The notes under the pieces were generated by a model, which made no database searches, was not told the DNA's origin, and saw only the letters and a program-made list of their open reading frames with translations. This document shows, piece after piece, positions 22,126 to 30,570 of a DNA stretch of 35,506 nt. This DNA comes from a virus. Position 1 is the first letter of the stretch, and every line of letters begins with the position of its first letter. The translations under genes were made by a program, and so were the position numbers. The stretch is taken from positions 1-35,506 of IMG/VR virus record IMGVR_UViG_3300036985_004569; one strand, given 5' to 3'.

Positions 22126-22172
22126 TGCGTCTCACTGGTAGTCCTGCCAAGTCAGCGGAGCATGCAGACCTG

Positions 22173-22631
22173 ATGCCTTACCCGGCCAAGAAGAACCCCA
22201 AACTACTTGAGGAAGTGCTGCGCCGTATCGCCGGCGGCGAGACGCTGGCGGCGCTTGGCCGCGAGCTGAAGTTTCACCCGCAGAGCTGGGCGGACTGGAT
22301 GCGCGCGCACGAAGGCTTGGCCGTCGCGTACCAGCGCGCGCGCGACGTGGGCGCCGACGCGCTGGCCGAGGAGGCACTCGCGCTGATCGACCAAGAGCCC
22401 GCCCGCGTGGACGGCCGCGTCGATCCCGGTCACGTGCAGTGGCGCCGCGCGCAGGTGGACACCCGCCTGAAGCTGCTGGCCTGCTGGAACCCCAAGAAGT
22501 ACGGCCAGAAGCAGACCGTGGACGTGGGCAACAAGGACGGCGAGGCCTTGAAGGTCGAGCACGACGTGGGTGACGTCGCCGTGGCGCTGATGGCCAGCCT
22601 GCGCAGCGCGAAGCGCATCGGGGCCCAGTGA
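22173..22631 (+). CDS. terS: Terminase small subunit
   Basis: 152 residues from ATG 22173 (MPYPAKKNPKLLEEVLRRIA). N-terminal helix-turn-helix: LRRIAGGETLAALGREL followed by FHPQSWADWMRAHEGLAVA, as in DNA-recognition domains of small terminases. Next is a helical oligomerisation region (QRARDVGADALAEEALALID) with the WNPKKYGQK motif common to this family. It recognises the packaging site and assembles with the large subunit. The start lacks a close SD (GGAG lies ~17 bases upstream). Its TGA overlaps the GTG start of the large subunit. Confidence 0.88.
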   Translation: MPYPAKKNPKLLEEVLRRIAGGETLAALGRELKFHPQSWADWMRAHEGLAVAYQRARDVGADALAEEALALIDQEPARVDGRVDPGHVQWRRAQVDTRLKLLACWNPKKYGQKQTVDVGNKDGEALKVEHDVGDVAVALMASLRSAKRIGAQ

Positions 22632-24097
22632 GCACCGCAACCGACCAGAGCGCCCTCGTGGCGAAGCTCAGGCGTCTGACGCCGGGGCAACTGGCCTACG
22701 TGGACTGGCAGCGCCGCTGGGTGGACACGGCGCGCCCGCCGCAGATCCCGCCGGACACCGAGTGGAGCGAGTGCGGCTACCTCGCCGGGCGCGGCTTCGG
22801 GAAGACGCGCGTGGGCGCCGAGTGGCTGGCGCGCGCCGCCTTCGAGGACGCCAGCGGGTACGACAGTTGCGTCGTCGCGCCGACGTATCAGGACATCAAG
22901 TTCACGTGCTTCGAGGGGGAGAGCGGGATCCTCTCCGTGCTGCCGCCCGACCTGCTTGCAGAGCACAACAAGTCCGACATGCTCATCAAGATCAAGAACG
23001 TCGCCGGCGGCATCAGCACCATACGCGGCTTCACGGCCGAGAAGCCGGAGCGACTGCGCGGCCCGCAGCACACGCGCGGCTGGTTCGACGAGCTGGCCGC
23101 GTGGCAGTACGACGAGGAGACGTGGGACATGGCCATGATGGGCATGCGCCTCGGCTCCAACCCGCAGGTCATGTGGACCACCACGCCGCGCCCCAAGGCG
23201 CTCATCCGCCGCCTCAGCGTGCCGCAGGAGGGGCGCGTCATCGTGCGCGGCAGCACGTTCGACAACAAGGCGAACCTGCCGGACAGTTTCTTCAAGCAGC
23301 TCGAGCAATACGAGGGCACGGTCCTCGGCAGGCAGGAGCTCTACGGCGAGATCATCGACCCGGAGGAGAGCGGCATCATCAAGCGATCGTGGTTCCGCAT
23401 GTGGGCCGCCAAGACGCCGCTGCCCAAGTTCGACTGGATCATCATGTCGCTGGACACCGCCTTCACGGAGAAGACGCTGGACAGCAAGGGCGACCCGGAT
23501 CCGACGGCCTGCGGCGTGTGGGGCATCTTCCACCACGAGAAGCGCGCCAACGTCATGCTGCTCGACTGCTGGGAGGACTATCTCGGCATGCCCGATCTGG
23601 TGCGCCGGGTGAAGCGCGATCGCAACGTGTCCTACGGCGACGATCAGGACACGGCGATCATCAGGCCGATGTTCGGGTCGGCCAAGCCGCGCCTGTCGGG
23701 CCGCAAGCCGGACATCCTGCTGATCGAGGACAAGGGCAGCGGCATCAGCCTGCGCCAGCACCTCGAGCGCGAGGGCATCGAGGCGTACGCATACAATCCG
23801 GGCCGCGCCGACAAGCTCAGCCGGCTGCACATCGTCAGCCCCGTCTTCGCCCAGAAGCGCGTCTGGCTGCCCGAGAGTGAGAAGCACCCCGGCAAGCCGC
23901 GCACGTGGGTCGAGCCGCTGCTGGCGCAACTCTGCTCGTTCACGGGCGGCGGCAGCATCAAGCACGACGACCACGTCGACCAGACGACGCAGGCCATGCG
24001 GCTCGCGATGGACAAGGGGCTCATCAGCCTGATCAAGCCGCCCAAGGTCGAGGACGCCAAGCCGAAGCCCAAATACATCAACCCGTACACGCAGTAG
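22628..24097 (+). CDS. terL: Terminase large subunit (ATPase and nuclease)
   Basis: 489 residues, GTG start overlapping the terS stop (GTGA). ATPase: Walker A GRGFGKT (54-60), Walker B WFDELAAW (Asp154-Glu155), coupling motif TTTP (184-187). Nuclease of RNase H fold: MSLDTAF (Asp276), LLIEDKGSG (Glu367, Asp368) and KHDDHVD (Asp447/448, Asp451). All catalytic acids are present. It pumps DNA into the prohead through the portal and cuts concatemers. An extra loop between the nuclease strands (about 333-358) is long for the family. It continues into the portal gene nine bases later. Confidence 0.97.
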   Translation: MSTATDQSALVAKLRRLTPGQLAYVDWQRRWVDTARPPQIPPDTEWSECGYLAGRGFGKTRVGAEWLARAAFEDASGYDSCVVAPTYQDIKFTCFEGESGILSVLPPDLLAEHNKSDMLIKIKNVAGGISTIRGFTAEKPERLRGPQHTRGWFDELAAWQYDEETWDMAMMGMRLGSNPQVMWTTTPRPKALIRRLSVPQEGRVIVRGSTFDNKANLPDSFFKQLEQYEGTVLGRQELYGEIIDPEESGIIKRSWFRMWAAKTPLPKFDWIIMSLDTAFTEKTLDSKGDPDPTACGVWGIFHHEKRANVMLLDCWEDYLGMPDLVRRVKRDRNVSYGDDQDTAIIRPMFGSAKPRLSGRKPDILLIEDKGSGISLRQHLEREGIEAYAYNPGRADKLSRLHIVSPVFAQKRVWLPESEKHPGKPRTWVEPLLAQLCSFTGGGSIKHDDHVDQTTQAMRLAMDKGLISLIKPPKVEDAKPKPKYINPYTQ

Positions 24098-24106
24098 GAC
24101 CGACGC

Positions 24107-26689
24107 ATGGATGAAGATCTGCCCGAGGGCGAGTACGCAGACATCGACACCGAGGAGAGCGACGTCGTGGACACCGACGACGGCGGCGCCATCGTCACGA
24201 TGGACGACGAGGAGGAGGACACGCCGGGCGAGAGCGACTTCTACGCGAACCTCGCGGAGGACATGCGCGAGGGCGAGATGTCCACCATCTCCTCGCTCTT
24301 CCTCGACCTGATCAGCAAGGACAAGGAGGCGCGCAAGAAGCGCGACCAGCAGTATGAGGAGGGCATCCGCCGCACCGGGCTGGGCGACGACGCGCCCGGC
24401 GGCGCGACGTTTGAGGGCGCCAGCAAGATCGTGCACCCGATGCTCACCGAGGCGTGCGTGGACTTCGCGGCCCGCGCCATGAAGGAGCTGTTCCCGCCCG
24501 AGGGTCCGGCCAAGTCGTTCATCCCCGGCAAGGTCACCGAGGAGAAGCAGGCCAAGGCCAAGCGCAAGACGACGCTCCTCAACTGGCAGCTCACCGTCCA
24601 GTGCCCGGAGGTCCGCGCCGAGCTGGAGCAGGCGATGACGCAGGTGCCGCTCGCCGGCGTGCAGTACATCAAGTTCGGCTGGGACGAGCCGCACAACCGG
24701 CCCACCGTGCTCTACGTGTCGCTCGACGACATGTACCTGCCCTACGCGGCGACGAACTTCTACAGCGCGCAGCGGCGCACGCACGTGCAGTTCATCACGG
24801 CGCTGGACTACCAGCAGCGCGTCAAGAGCGGCATGTACCGCGACGTGGACCTCGCGCTGGCGGGCATGGAGCCCGAGCTGTCGGGCCCGGCCAAGGCCAA
24901 CGACAAGATCGAGGGGCGCGACCAGACGTCGTACAACGAGGACGGCCTGCGCACGGTCTACGAGGTCTACGCCATTGCGGAGATCGAGGAGGGCGAGGAC
25001 GCCTCGCCGTACATCATCAGCATCGACAAGTCGTCGGGCAAGGTGCTCGCGATCTACCGGAACTGGGATGAGGAGGACGACACCCACGAGGAGATGCAGT
25101 GGTTCACCGAGCTGCCGTTTATCCCGTGGCGCGGCGCATACCCGATCGGCCTGACGCACATGATCGGCGGCCTCAGCGCCGCCGCCACTGGCGCACTCCG
25201 GGCGCTGATGGACAGCGCGCACATCCAGAACACGCCGAGCGGCCTCAAGCTCAAGGGCGCCCAGATCGGCGGCCAGAGCGCGTCGCCGATGCCCGGCCAG
25301 ATCAGCGAAGTCGAGGGCGGCCCGCTGGTGGACGACATCCGCAAGCTGTTCATGCCGATGCCCTACAACCCGCCGAGCGCGGTGCTGTTCCAGCTACTCG
25401 GCTTCGTCATCGACGCGGCCAAGGGCGTCGTGCGCACGTCCCTCGAGGACATCTCCGGCGGCAATCCCAACGCGCCGGTCGGCACCACGCTCGCCAACAT
25501 TGAGCAGGGCAGCGTCGTCTACTCGTCGATCCACGCCCGCCTGCACGACGCAATGGCGCGCATGCTGCGCATCCTGTCGCGCCTCAACGGCATGTACCTC
25601 GACGACGAGCAGCTTGAGCAGGACAGCGGCGAGGAGCTGGCGTCGCGCAAGGACTTCGACGGCCCGATGGATGTGGTGCCGGTGTCGGACCCGAACATCT
25701 TCAGCGAGGCCCAGCGCTTCGCGCAGGTGCAGGCGATCGCCCAGCGCGCCGCCGCGCTGCCGCAGCTCTACGACGCGCGCAAGGTTGAGGAGCGCGTCCT
25801 CCAGACGCTCAAGATCCCCAACCCAGAGGAGCTGCTCGCCCCGCCGCTGACGCCGAAGGAGCAGAACGCCATTTCCGAGAACGTCGCGGCGTCGCTCGGC
25901 CAGCCAATCTTGGCCTTCCCCGAGCAGGACCACTTGGCGCACCTGCGCACGCACCTCGACTTCATGATGAGCGGCATCTTCGGTGCCAACCCGCTGATTG
26001 CGCCGACGTTCCTCGCGCAGATCATCAACCACCTGCGCGACCACATGGTCCTGTGGTACGCGACCGCCGCCCACGACGCGGCGAGCAAAGCCATGGGGGA
26101 GGATCTGGGCAACTTCATGAAGACGCTCGGCAAGGACACGGACGAACGCCGGGCAGTGGACCAGATGCTCGCCACGGCCGGCGCCACGGCGCTCAGCGAG
26201 GGCGAGGAGCTGTTCGGCAAGCTGCCGCCGATCATCCAGCAGGCGCAGCAGATGATGCAGCAGTTCGCGCCCCCGCCGATGCAGGATCCAAACGTGGCGC
26301 TCGGCCAGCAGCAACTCCAGTTGCAGAGCCAGCAGGCGCAGCAGAGGGCGGCGGCCGACCAGCAGTCGATGCAGCTCAAGGGCCAGCAGATGCAGCAGAA
26401 GGCGGCGCTCGATCAGCAGTCGCTGCAGCTCAAGGGCCAGCAGATGCAGCAGGACGCGCAGCAGAACGCGCAGCAGGCGCAGGAGAGCGCGGCCGAGTTG
26501 CAGGCCCGCATCGCCATCGCCGCGCAGGCGGAGCAGGGCGACAACGTCCGCAAGAACGCCGAGATACAGGCGCGCGTGGCCATGAACGCGCAGGACAACG
26601 AGACAGCCATGCAACTGGCAGCCGCAGAGATCGCGAGCGGTGAGAATTTCGCGGTCAGCACCGGAACAGGCATCAACCCCAACCCGTAA
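24107..26689 (+). CDS. Portal protein (P22-like, long)
   Basis: 860 residues, ATG with AGGAC upstream. The acidic N-terminus (first ~45 residues) leads into the body: SKIVHPMLTEACVDFAARAM, ELFPPEGPAK, WQLTVQCPEV, FGWDEPHNRPTVLYVSLDDM, ending in a portal-type helical stem. The C-terminal ~150 residues are Gln/Ala-rich helical repeats (QSMQLKGQQMQQ, then QSLQLKGQQMQQ) that would form a long barrel as in P22-like portals. It is the dodecameric gate for DNA and the base of scaffold and tail assembly. The length and gene order (terL, portal, small genes, scaffold, capsid) fit podovirus-like phages. Confidence 0.9.
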   Translation: MDEDLPEGEYADIDTEESDVVDTDDGGAIVTMDDEEEDTPGESDFYANLAEDMREGEMSTISSLFLDLISKDKEARKKRDQQYEEGIRRTGLGDDAPGGATFEGASKIVHPMLTEACVDFAARAMKELFPPEGPAKSFIPGKVTEEKQAKAKRKTTLLNWQLTVQCPEVRAELEQAMTQVPLAGVQYIKFGWDEPHNRPTVLYVSLDDMYLPYAATNFYSAQRRTHVQFITALDYQQRVKSGMYRDVDLALAGMEPELSGPAKANDKIEGRDQTSYNEDGLRTVYEVYAIAEIEEGEDASPYIISIDKSSGKVLAIYRNWDEEDDTHEEMQWFTELPFIPWRGAYPIGLTHMIGGLSAAATGALRALMDSAHIQNTPSGLKLKGAQIGGQSASPMPGQISEVEGGPLVDDIRKLFMPMPYNPPSAVLFQLLGFVIDAAKGVVRTSLEDISGGNPNAPVGTTLANIEQGSVVYSSIHARLHDAMARMLRILSRLNGMYLDDEQLEQDSGEELASRKDFDGPMDVVPVSDPNIFSEAQRFAQVQAIAQRAAALPQLYDARKVEERVLQTLKIPNPEELLAPPLTPKEQNAISENVAASLGQPILAFPEQDHLAHLRTHLDFMMSGIFGANPLIAPTFLAQIINHLRDHMVLWYATAAHDAASKAMGEDLGNFMKTLGKDTDERRAVDQMLATAGATALSEGEELFGKLPPIIQQAQQMMQQFAPPPMQDPNVALGQQQLQLQSQQAQQRAAADQQSMQLKGQQMQQKAALDQQSLQLKGQQMQQDAQQNAQQAQESAAELQARIAIAAQAEQGDNVRKNAEIQARVAMNAQDNETAMQLAAAEIASGENFAVSTGTGINPNP
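26357..26464 (+). repeat. Two-copy 54-bp repeat in the portal barrel
   Basis: Blocks starting at 26357 and 26411 are nearly identical (18 codons each) and encode the DQQ-S-M/L-QLKGQQMQQ unit. In-frame duplication in the predicted C-terminal barrel helix. Confidence 0.75.
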
Positions 26690-26699
26690 GGAAATACAC

Positions 26700-26837
26700 A
26701 TGAAGAAAGACACAAATCCCAGCAAGGGCAAGCCCGCAGGCGGCATGACGGCGGAGAACACCAACATGCACAAGCTGCTCAAGATGGGCCAGAACCCCAA
26801 GTTTGTAGCCTCAAACGGCAAGAAGACGCCCGCGTGA
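26700..26837 (+). CDS. Small Lys/Gly-rich protein, 45 aa
   Basis: ATG at 26700 with TAAGGA upstream (MKKDTNPSKGKPAGGMTAEN); ends FVASNGKKTPA. Contains a PAGGM variant of the GGxV motif. Basic, unstructured-looking. Its stop overlaps the next start (GTGA). Likely a minor structural or assembly peptide. Confidence 0.6.
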   Translation: MKKDTNPSKGKPAGGMTAENTNMHKLLKMGQNPKFVASNGKKTPA

Positions 26838-27028
26838 AAATTGAGGTGGTTATCCAGCGCATCGAGCGGGAGCAGTCGATACTCTCGCGCGAGGCGCTGG
26901 CCAAGCCAGCAGGCCGGGAGCCATTCGACTACGGCCGCGTCGTCGGGATGTACGCGGGCCTAGAGCAGGCGAAGCAGACCATACTGGCAATGTTCGATGA
27001 GAATGACCGCAAGAACTTTGATCTCTAA
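26834..27028 (+). CDS. Small unknown protein, 64 aa
   Basis: GTG at 26834 overlapping the previous stop (GTGA). Begins MKIEVVIQRIEREQSILSRE; helical, with VVGMYAGLEQAKQTILAMFD at the end. Cytoplasmic, no known family. Sits between portal and co-chaperonin genes. Confidence 0.65.
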   Translation: MKIEVVIQRIEREQSILSREALAKPAGREPFDYGRVVGMYAGLEQAKQTILAMFDENDRKNFDL

Positions 27029-27050
27029 CCTGTTGAAATAGGAGCACAAG

Positions 27051-27479
27051 ATGCAGGACTACGCGATGAACAAGGTTGAGTTTGCCTACGACGGCGAGCT
27101 CGACGCATTTCCCGATATCGACCCCGGATTGAAGCCCTTCGGCAGCCGCGTGCTGCTGCAAATTCGCCGGGCGAAGTCCAAGACCAAGGGCGGCATCTTC
27201 CTCCCCGACGACGTGCGTGACACCGAGATGTGGAACACGCAGGTCGCCAAGGTGAGGGCCGTTGGCCCCTTGGCGTTCAAGAACCGCACCACGATGGAAA
27301 CGTGGCCCGAGGGCTCTTGGGTGGACGAGGGCGCATACGTGCGCGCCCCGAAGTACGGAGGTGACCGGTGGTCGGTCGCAGCCGAGAACGGCGAAGAGGT
27401 GATCTTCGTTCTATTCAACGACCTCGACCTGAACGGCGAAATCACGGGCGACCCGCTCGCGATGAAGGCGTTTCTGTAA
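27051..27479 (+). CDS. GroES-like co-chaperonin
   Basis: 142 residues, ATG with AGGAG upstream. After a ~27-residue N-terminal extension, PFGSRVLLQIRRAKSKTKGG with GGIFLP (47-52) matches the Cpn10 fold. GroES has a mobile loop with GGIVL that docks into GroEL; here Gly-Gly-Ile-Phe-Leu takes that place. Then VRAVGPLAF and a C-terminal EEVIFVLFNDLDL strand. Phage co-chaperonins (such as T4 gp31) replace host GroES to fold capsid protein. Location just before the scaffold and capsid genes fits that role. It requires host GroEL, as none is encoded here. Confidence 0.85.
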   Translation: MQDYAMNKVEFAYDGELDAFPDIDPGLKPFGSRVLLQIRRAKSKTKGGIFLPDDVRDTEMWNTQVAKVRAVGPLAFKNRTTMETWPEGSWVDEGAYVRAPKYGGDRWSVAAENGEEVIFVLFNDLDLNGEITGDPLAMKAFL

Positions 27480-27505
27480 GTCGATCAGGCTGAAAGGAGC
27501 CGGTT

Positions 27506-28420
27506 ATGAGTACGATTAAAGAGAATGACGACACCACCGACGAGCTGATCCCCGTTGAGACCCCGCTGGAAGAAACCGACGAGGCCGACGAGGCCGAGGA
27601 CGGTGATGATGATGGCGACGCCCGCCTCGCGCAGAGCGAGGACGACAGCGAGGATGACATCGCGGCGGGCAACGACAAGCGGCGGAAGCGCCGAGACCGC
27701 CAGCGCCGGGCCAAGGACGCCACGAAGCAAGAGCTGGACTACTTCCGCCAGCGCTCCGAGGAGCTGGAGCAGCGCCTCTCGGCCGTGGAGAGCCACGCGG
27801 CCGGCGCCAACGTGCAGACCATCGCGGGGCGCCTGAACAAGGCGCTCCACGACGCGGAAATGGCCAAGCAGATCATCGCGGCTGCGGTTGAGGCCGGCAA
27901 CGGCTCCGACGTCACGCAGGCGATGGAGATCCGCGACAGCGCCATGCGGGAGGCGCAGCAGCTCGCGGCCGCCCACCAGCAGATGACTGCGGCGCAGCAG
28001 CAGGCCAGCCAGCCGCGTGCCGACCCCAGCGTCACCAACTTCGCCAAGCAGTGGCTGGCCGCCAACCCGTGGTATGACCCACAGGCTCGGGACCGCGACA
28101 GCGCCCTGACCAAGGCCATCGACAACGAGCTGGCCGCCGAGGGCCTCAACCCCGGCACCAGAGCCTACTGGGAGGAGCTAACCGATCGCGTCGCCGACGC
28201 GATTGGCACTACCGGGAAACCGGCGCCGAGCGGCAGTCGCCGCAAGGCTCCGCCGACCGGAAATACGCGCGAACATGCGCCGCCAAGCACCCGCCGAGAA
28301 ATATATGTGACACCGGAGCGCAAACAGGCTATGGAGGAGGCTGGAGTGTGGGATGACCCCACGCTCCGCCAACGCTATCTGAAGGCGTATCAGGCGTATG
28401 ACACTGGCTCGGCTCGCTAA
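27506..28420 (+). CDS. Scaffolding protein
   Basis: 304 residues, ATG with AAAGGAG upstream. Very acidic N-terminus (about 50 residues rich in Asp/Glu), then RRKRRDRQRRAKD, a long helix (LDYFRQRSEELEQRLSAVES), a Gln-rich segment (AAHQQMTAAQQQ) and the common C-terminal part NPWYDPQARDRDSALTKAID with a basic end. The composition and place before the capsid genes match a phage scaffold, which guides capsid assembly then leaves. The last 30 residues (REIYVTPERKQAMEEAGVWD) are typical of the family that follows portal genes in such phages. Confidence 0.8.
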   Translation: MSTIKENDDTTDELIPVETPLEETDEADEAEDGDDDGDARLAQSEDDSEDDIAAGNDKRRKRRDRQRRAKDATKQELDYFRQRSEELEQRLSAVESHAAGANVQTIAGRLNKALHDAEMAKQIIAAAVEAGNGSDVTQAMEIRDSAMREAQQLAAAHQQMTAAQQQASQPRADPSVTNFAKQWLAANPWYDPQARDRDSALTKAIDNELAAEGLNPGTRAYWEELTDRVADAIGTTGKPAPSGSRRKAPPTGNTREHAPPSTRREIYVTPERKQAMEEAGVWDDPTLRQRYLKAYQAYDTGSAR

Positions 28421-28438
28421 CACAAGGAGTGAGACACC

Positions 28439-28990
28439 ATGACGAATACAAATGAAGATGTACGGCTTCGGAACGATAACATGGGCGCAGTTGGTCGCAG
28501 GGAAACGCGGCGGACACAGGACCGACAGGTCACTGAGGACCGCAACGTAACCGACGCGGATCGGCTGGAGATGTTTAGGAACGCGCTGTTTAACGACGCA
28601 CTGCCTGACTTGCCGGATATACCCGACTATCATGTGTGCTGGCTAACAACGACAAACCCGCGGGATCCCATCCACCGCCGCATACAGCTCGGATACGAGC
28701 CAATACGCGCAGATGAGATACCGGGTATGGAGTTCGCGTCGATCAAGACGGGCGAGTGGTCCGGCCTGATCGGTGTCAACGAGATGATCGCGTTTAAGCT
28801 GCCCCAGAGCCTGTATCAGGCATTCATGAGGGAGGCTCACCACGACGCCCCGTTGCGCGAGGAGGACAAGCTCGAGGAGACCGCAAACCTTATGCGGGAT
28901 CAGGCAGAGCGGTCTGGCAGCCGGTTTATTGAGGGCGACGGTATGGAGGACATGCGTCACCACGTGGCCCAAGTAGGTATTTTCTCCTAA
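28439..28990 (+). CDS. Conserved phage protein of unknown function, 183 aa
   Basis: ATG with AAGGAG upstream, 18 bases after the scaffold gene. Begins MTNTNEDVRLRNDNMGAVGR; LPDIPDYHVCWLTTTNPRDP and IHRRIQLGYEPIRADEIPG form a motif common in phage capsid operons, followed by a central globular part and a helical C-terminus. Often located between scaffold and major capsid genes, so a head-assembly role is plausible. Its base composition is less G+C-rich than that of the preceding genes. Confidence 0.75.
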   Translation: MTNTNEDVRLRNDNMGAVGRRETRRTQDRQVTEDRNVTDADRLEMFRNALFNDALPDLPDIPDYHVCWLTTTNPRDPIHRRIQLGYEPIRADEIPGMEFASIKTGEWSGLIGVNEMIAFKLPQSLYQAFMREAHHDAPLREEDKLEETANLMRDQAERSGSRFIEGDGMEDMRHHVAQVGIFS

Positions 28991-29028
28991 TTTGGGCTTA
29001 ATATCAACCCAATACAAGGTAAATGGAC

Positions 29029-29589
29029 ATGAGTACTACTTCTCAGCCGTTCGGCCTTCGTCCTTCATACTCGCCGAGCGGCACAACTCGACCCACCGCT
29101 TACTCGATTTTGACGGGCTACGCCGTTACTATACTACAAAACCAGCCGGTAAAAATCGGCACTAACGGAACCATCCAAGCAGCCGCCATTGGCGACCGCT
29201 TCATCGGCACGTTCCAAGGTGTTGAGTTCCTCAACAGCGACGGTAGACAGACTATCAGCAACAAGTGGACTGCGTCCACTGCTGGCACTGAAATCGTCGC
29301 TTACGTCACACTTGACCCCACCATTGTCTATGACGTTCAGGCAAATGGTTCGATTGCAGTGACGAACATCGGCGCGCAGGCGGATTTCACTACTATCGGA
29401 ACCGGATCGACCACCACGGGTCTTTCGGCGATGATGCTTGACACCGCCACGCTGACGGACAGCGGTAATGCGCAAGTGCGCATCATCGGTCTATCCCCAG
29501 CACCTGACAACGCTTTCGGCGACAGTTTCACGATTGTTCAAGTTCAGATTTCTGAGCATCAGAACATCGCTGACCGCGCCGCTTACTAA
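29029..29589 (+). CDS. Head decoration/cement-like protein
   Basis: 186 residues; ATG 29029 has AAGG nine bases upstream (ATG 29023 is too close). Motifs QPFGLRPSYSPSGTTRPTAY, GYAVTILQNQPVKI, RFIGTFQGVEF and AYVTLDPTIVYD recur in phage capsid-associated proteins next to the major capsid gene. Beta-rich, Thr/Gly-rich, no membrane segment. Probably decorates or cements the capsid; inferred from family pattern and position. Confidence 0.75.
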   Translation: MSTTSQPFGLRPSYSPSGTTRPTAYSILTGYAVTILQNQPVKIGTNGTIQAAAIGDRFIGTFQGVEFLNSDGRQTISNKWTASTAGTEIVAYVTLDPTIVYDVQANGSIAVTNIGAQADFTTIGTGSTTTGLSAMMLDTATLTDSGNAQVRIIGLSPAPDNAFGDSFTIVQVQISEHQNIADRAAY

Positions 29590-29603
29590 GGAGGGCTTGA
29601 ACA

Positions 29604-30518
29604 ATGGCTAATCCGATGCGGAGTACTGACTTCCGCTCCATCGTCGAGCCGATCCTGAACGAAGAGTTCAACGGCATCTACGATCAACGCGCCGATGAAT
29701 GGTCGCAGGTCTTCAAGGAGTTCAAGGGCATCCCCCGGAACTACCACGAAGAGCCTGTCCTGTTCGGCTTCGGCGCTGCTCCCGAACTGCCCGACGGCAT
29801 GCCGGTCACGTATCAATCAGGCGGCGTACTGTTCATTCAGCGCTACCTGTACAAGGTCTACGGTCTGGCATTCGCCCTGACCAAGGTTCTTGTCGAAGAT
29901 GGTGACCACATCCGCATCGGCCAGACGTACGCACGTCACCTCGCCCAGTCGTTGATTGAAACCAAGGAAACCCTTGGCGCCAACATCCTCAACCGTGCGT
30001 TCAACAGTGCGTATGTTGGCGGCGACGGCGTGTCGCTGGTGAATACCTCCCACCCGATCGCCACCGGCACCTTCTCCAACCAGCTCTCGACGGCCGCAAA
30101 CCTGTCGCAGACCTCGCTGGAGCAGTTGCTCATCCAAGTCCGCAATGCGGTGGACAACAACGGCAAGCGCATCCGCCTGACGCCGAAGAAGATCGTTTCT
30201 GGTCCTTCGAACGTGTTTCAGGCAGAGGTTCTGCTGAAGTCCGCACTGCGCGCTGGCACTGCAAACAATGACGTCAACCCAGTGAAAAGTATGGGACTTT
30301 TGGACGACGGGCAGGCCAACCTCTCGCGTATCACCTCGACCACCGCATGGTGGCTTGAGACTGACGCGCCCGAGGGTCTGAAGCTCGCGATGCGTCGCGG
30401 CCTTGAGAAGAGCATGGAAGGCGACTTCGAGACTGACAGCATGCGGTACAAGGCCACTGAGCGTTACGCGTTCGGCTGGACGGATCCGCGCGGTGTCTAC
30501 GGCACGGCTGGGATTTAA
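29604..30518 (+). CDS. Major capsid protein
   Basis: 304 residues, ATG with a strong AAGGAGG upstream. Begins MANPMRSTDFRSIVEPILNE; LADxF-like parts include YKVYGLAFALTKVLVED, SLVNTSHPIATGTFSNQLST and RLTPKKIVSGPSNVFQAEVL, which resemble the Mu gpT-type HK97-fold major head proteins. The strong RBS, the following terminator and the position after scaffold and decoration genes support the call. It builds the icosahedral shell and is the most abundant virion protein. Confidence 0.88.
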   Translation: MANPMRSTDFRSIVEPILNEEFNGIYDQRADEWSQVFKEFKGIPRNYHEEPVLFGFGAAPELPDGMPVTYQSGGVLFIQRYLYKVYGLAFALTKVLVEDGDHIRIGQTYARHLAQSLIETKETLGANILNRAFNSAYVGGDGVSLVNTSHPIATGTFSNQLSTAANLSQTSLEQLLIQVRNAVDNNGKRIRLTPKKIVSGPSNVFQAEVLLKSALRAGTANNDVNPVKSMGLLDDGQANLSRITSTTAWWLETDAPEGLKLAMRRGLEKSMEGDFETDSMRYKATERYAFGWTDPRGVYGTAGI

Positions 30519-30524
30519 CTGGAT

Positions 30525-30555
30525 CGGGGGGCTTTGCGGCCCCCCGGTCTTCTCT
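30525..30555 (+). terminator. Rho-independent terminator after the capsid gene
   Basis: CGGGGGGC (30525-30532) pairs with GCCCCCCG (30539-30546) over a 6-base loop, then GTCTTCTCTT. A partial U-run makes it an attenuator or weak terminator that would keep downstream genes below capsid level. Confidence 0.75.
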
Positions 30556-30570
30556 TGAAAGGAGAAACAG

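Noticed and set aside
22430-25222. 930-codon minus-strand open frame opposite terminase and portal
   Set aside because: It is antisense to the clearly coding terL and portal genes, its translation is Arg/Val/Leu/Ala-rich without motifs, and it arises from the high G+C third-position bias.
25394-26821. 475-codon minus-strand frame, Leu/Arg-rich
   Set aside because: Mirror of the Gln/Ala-rich portal C-terminus; the Leu runs come from reversed CAG repeats.
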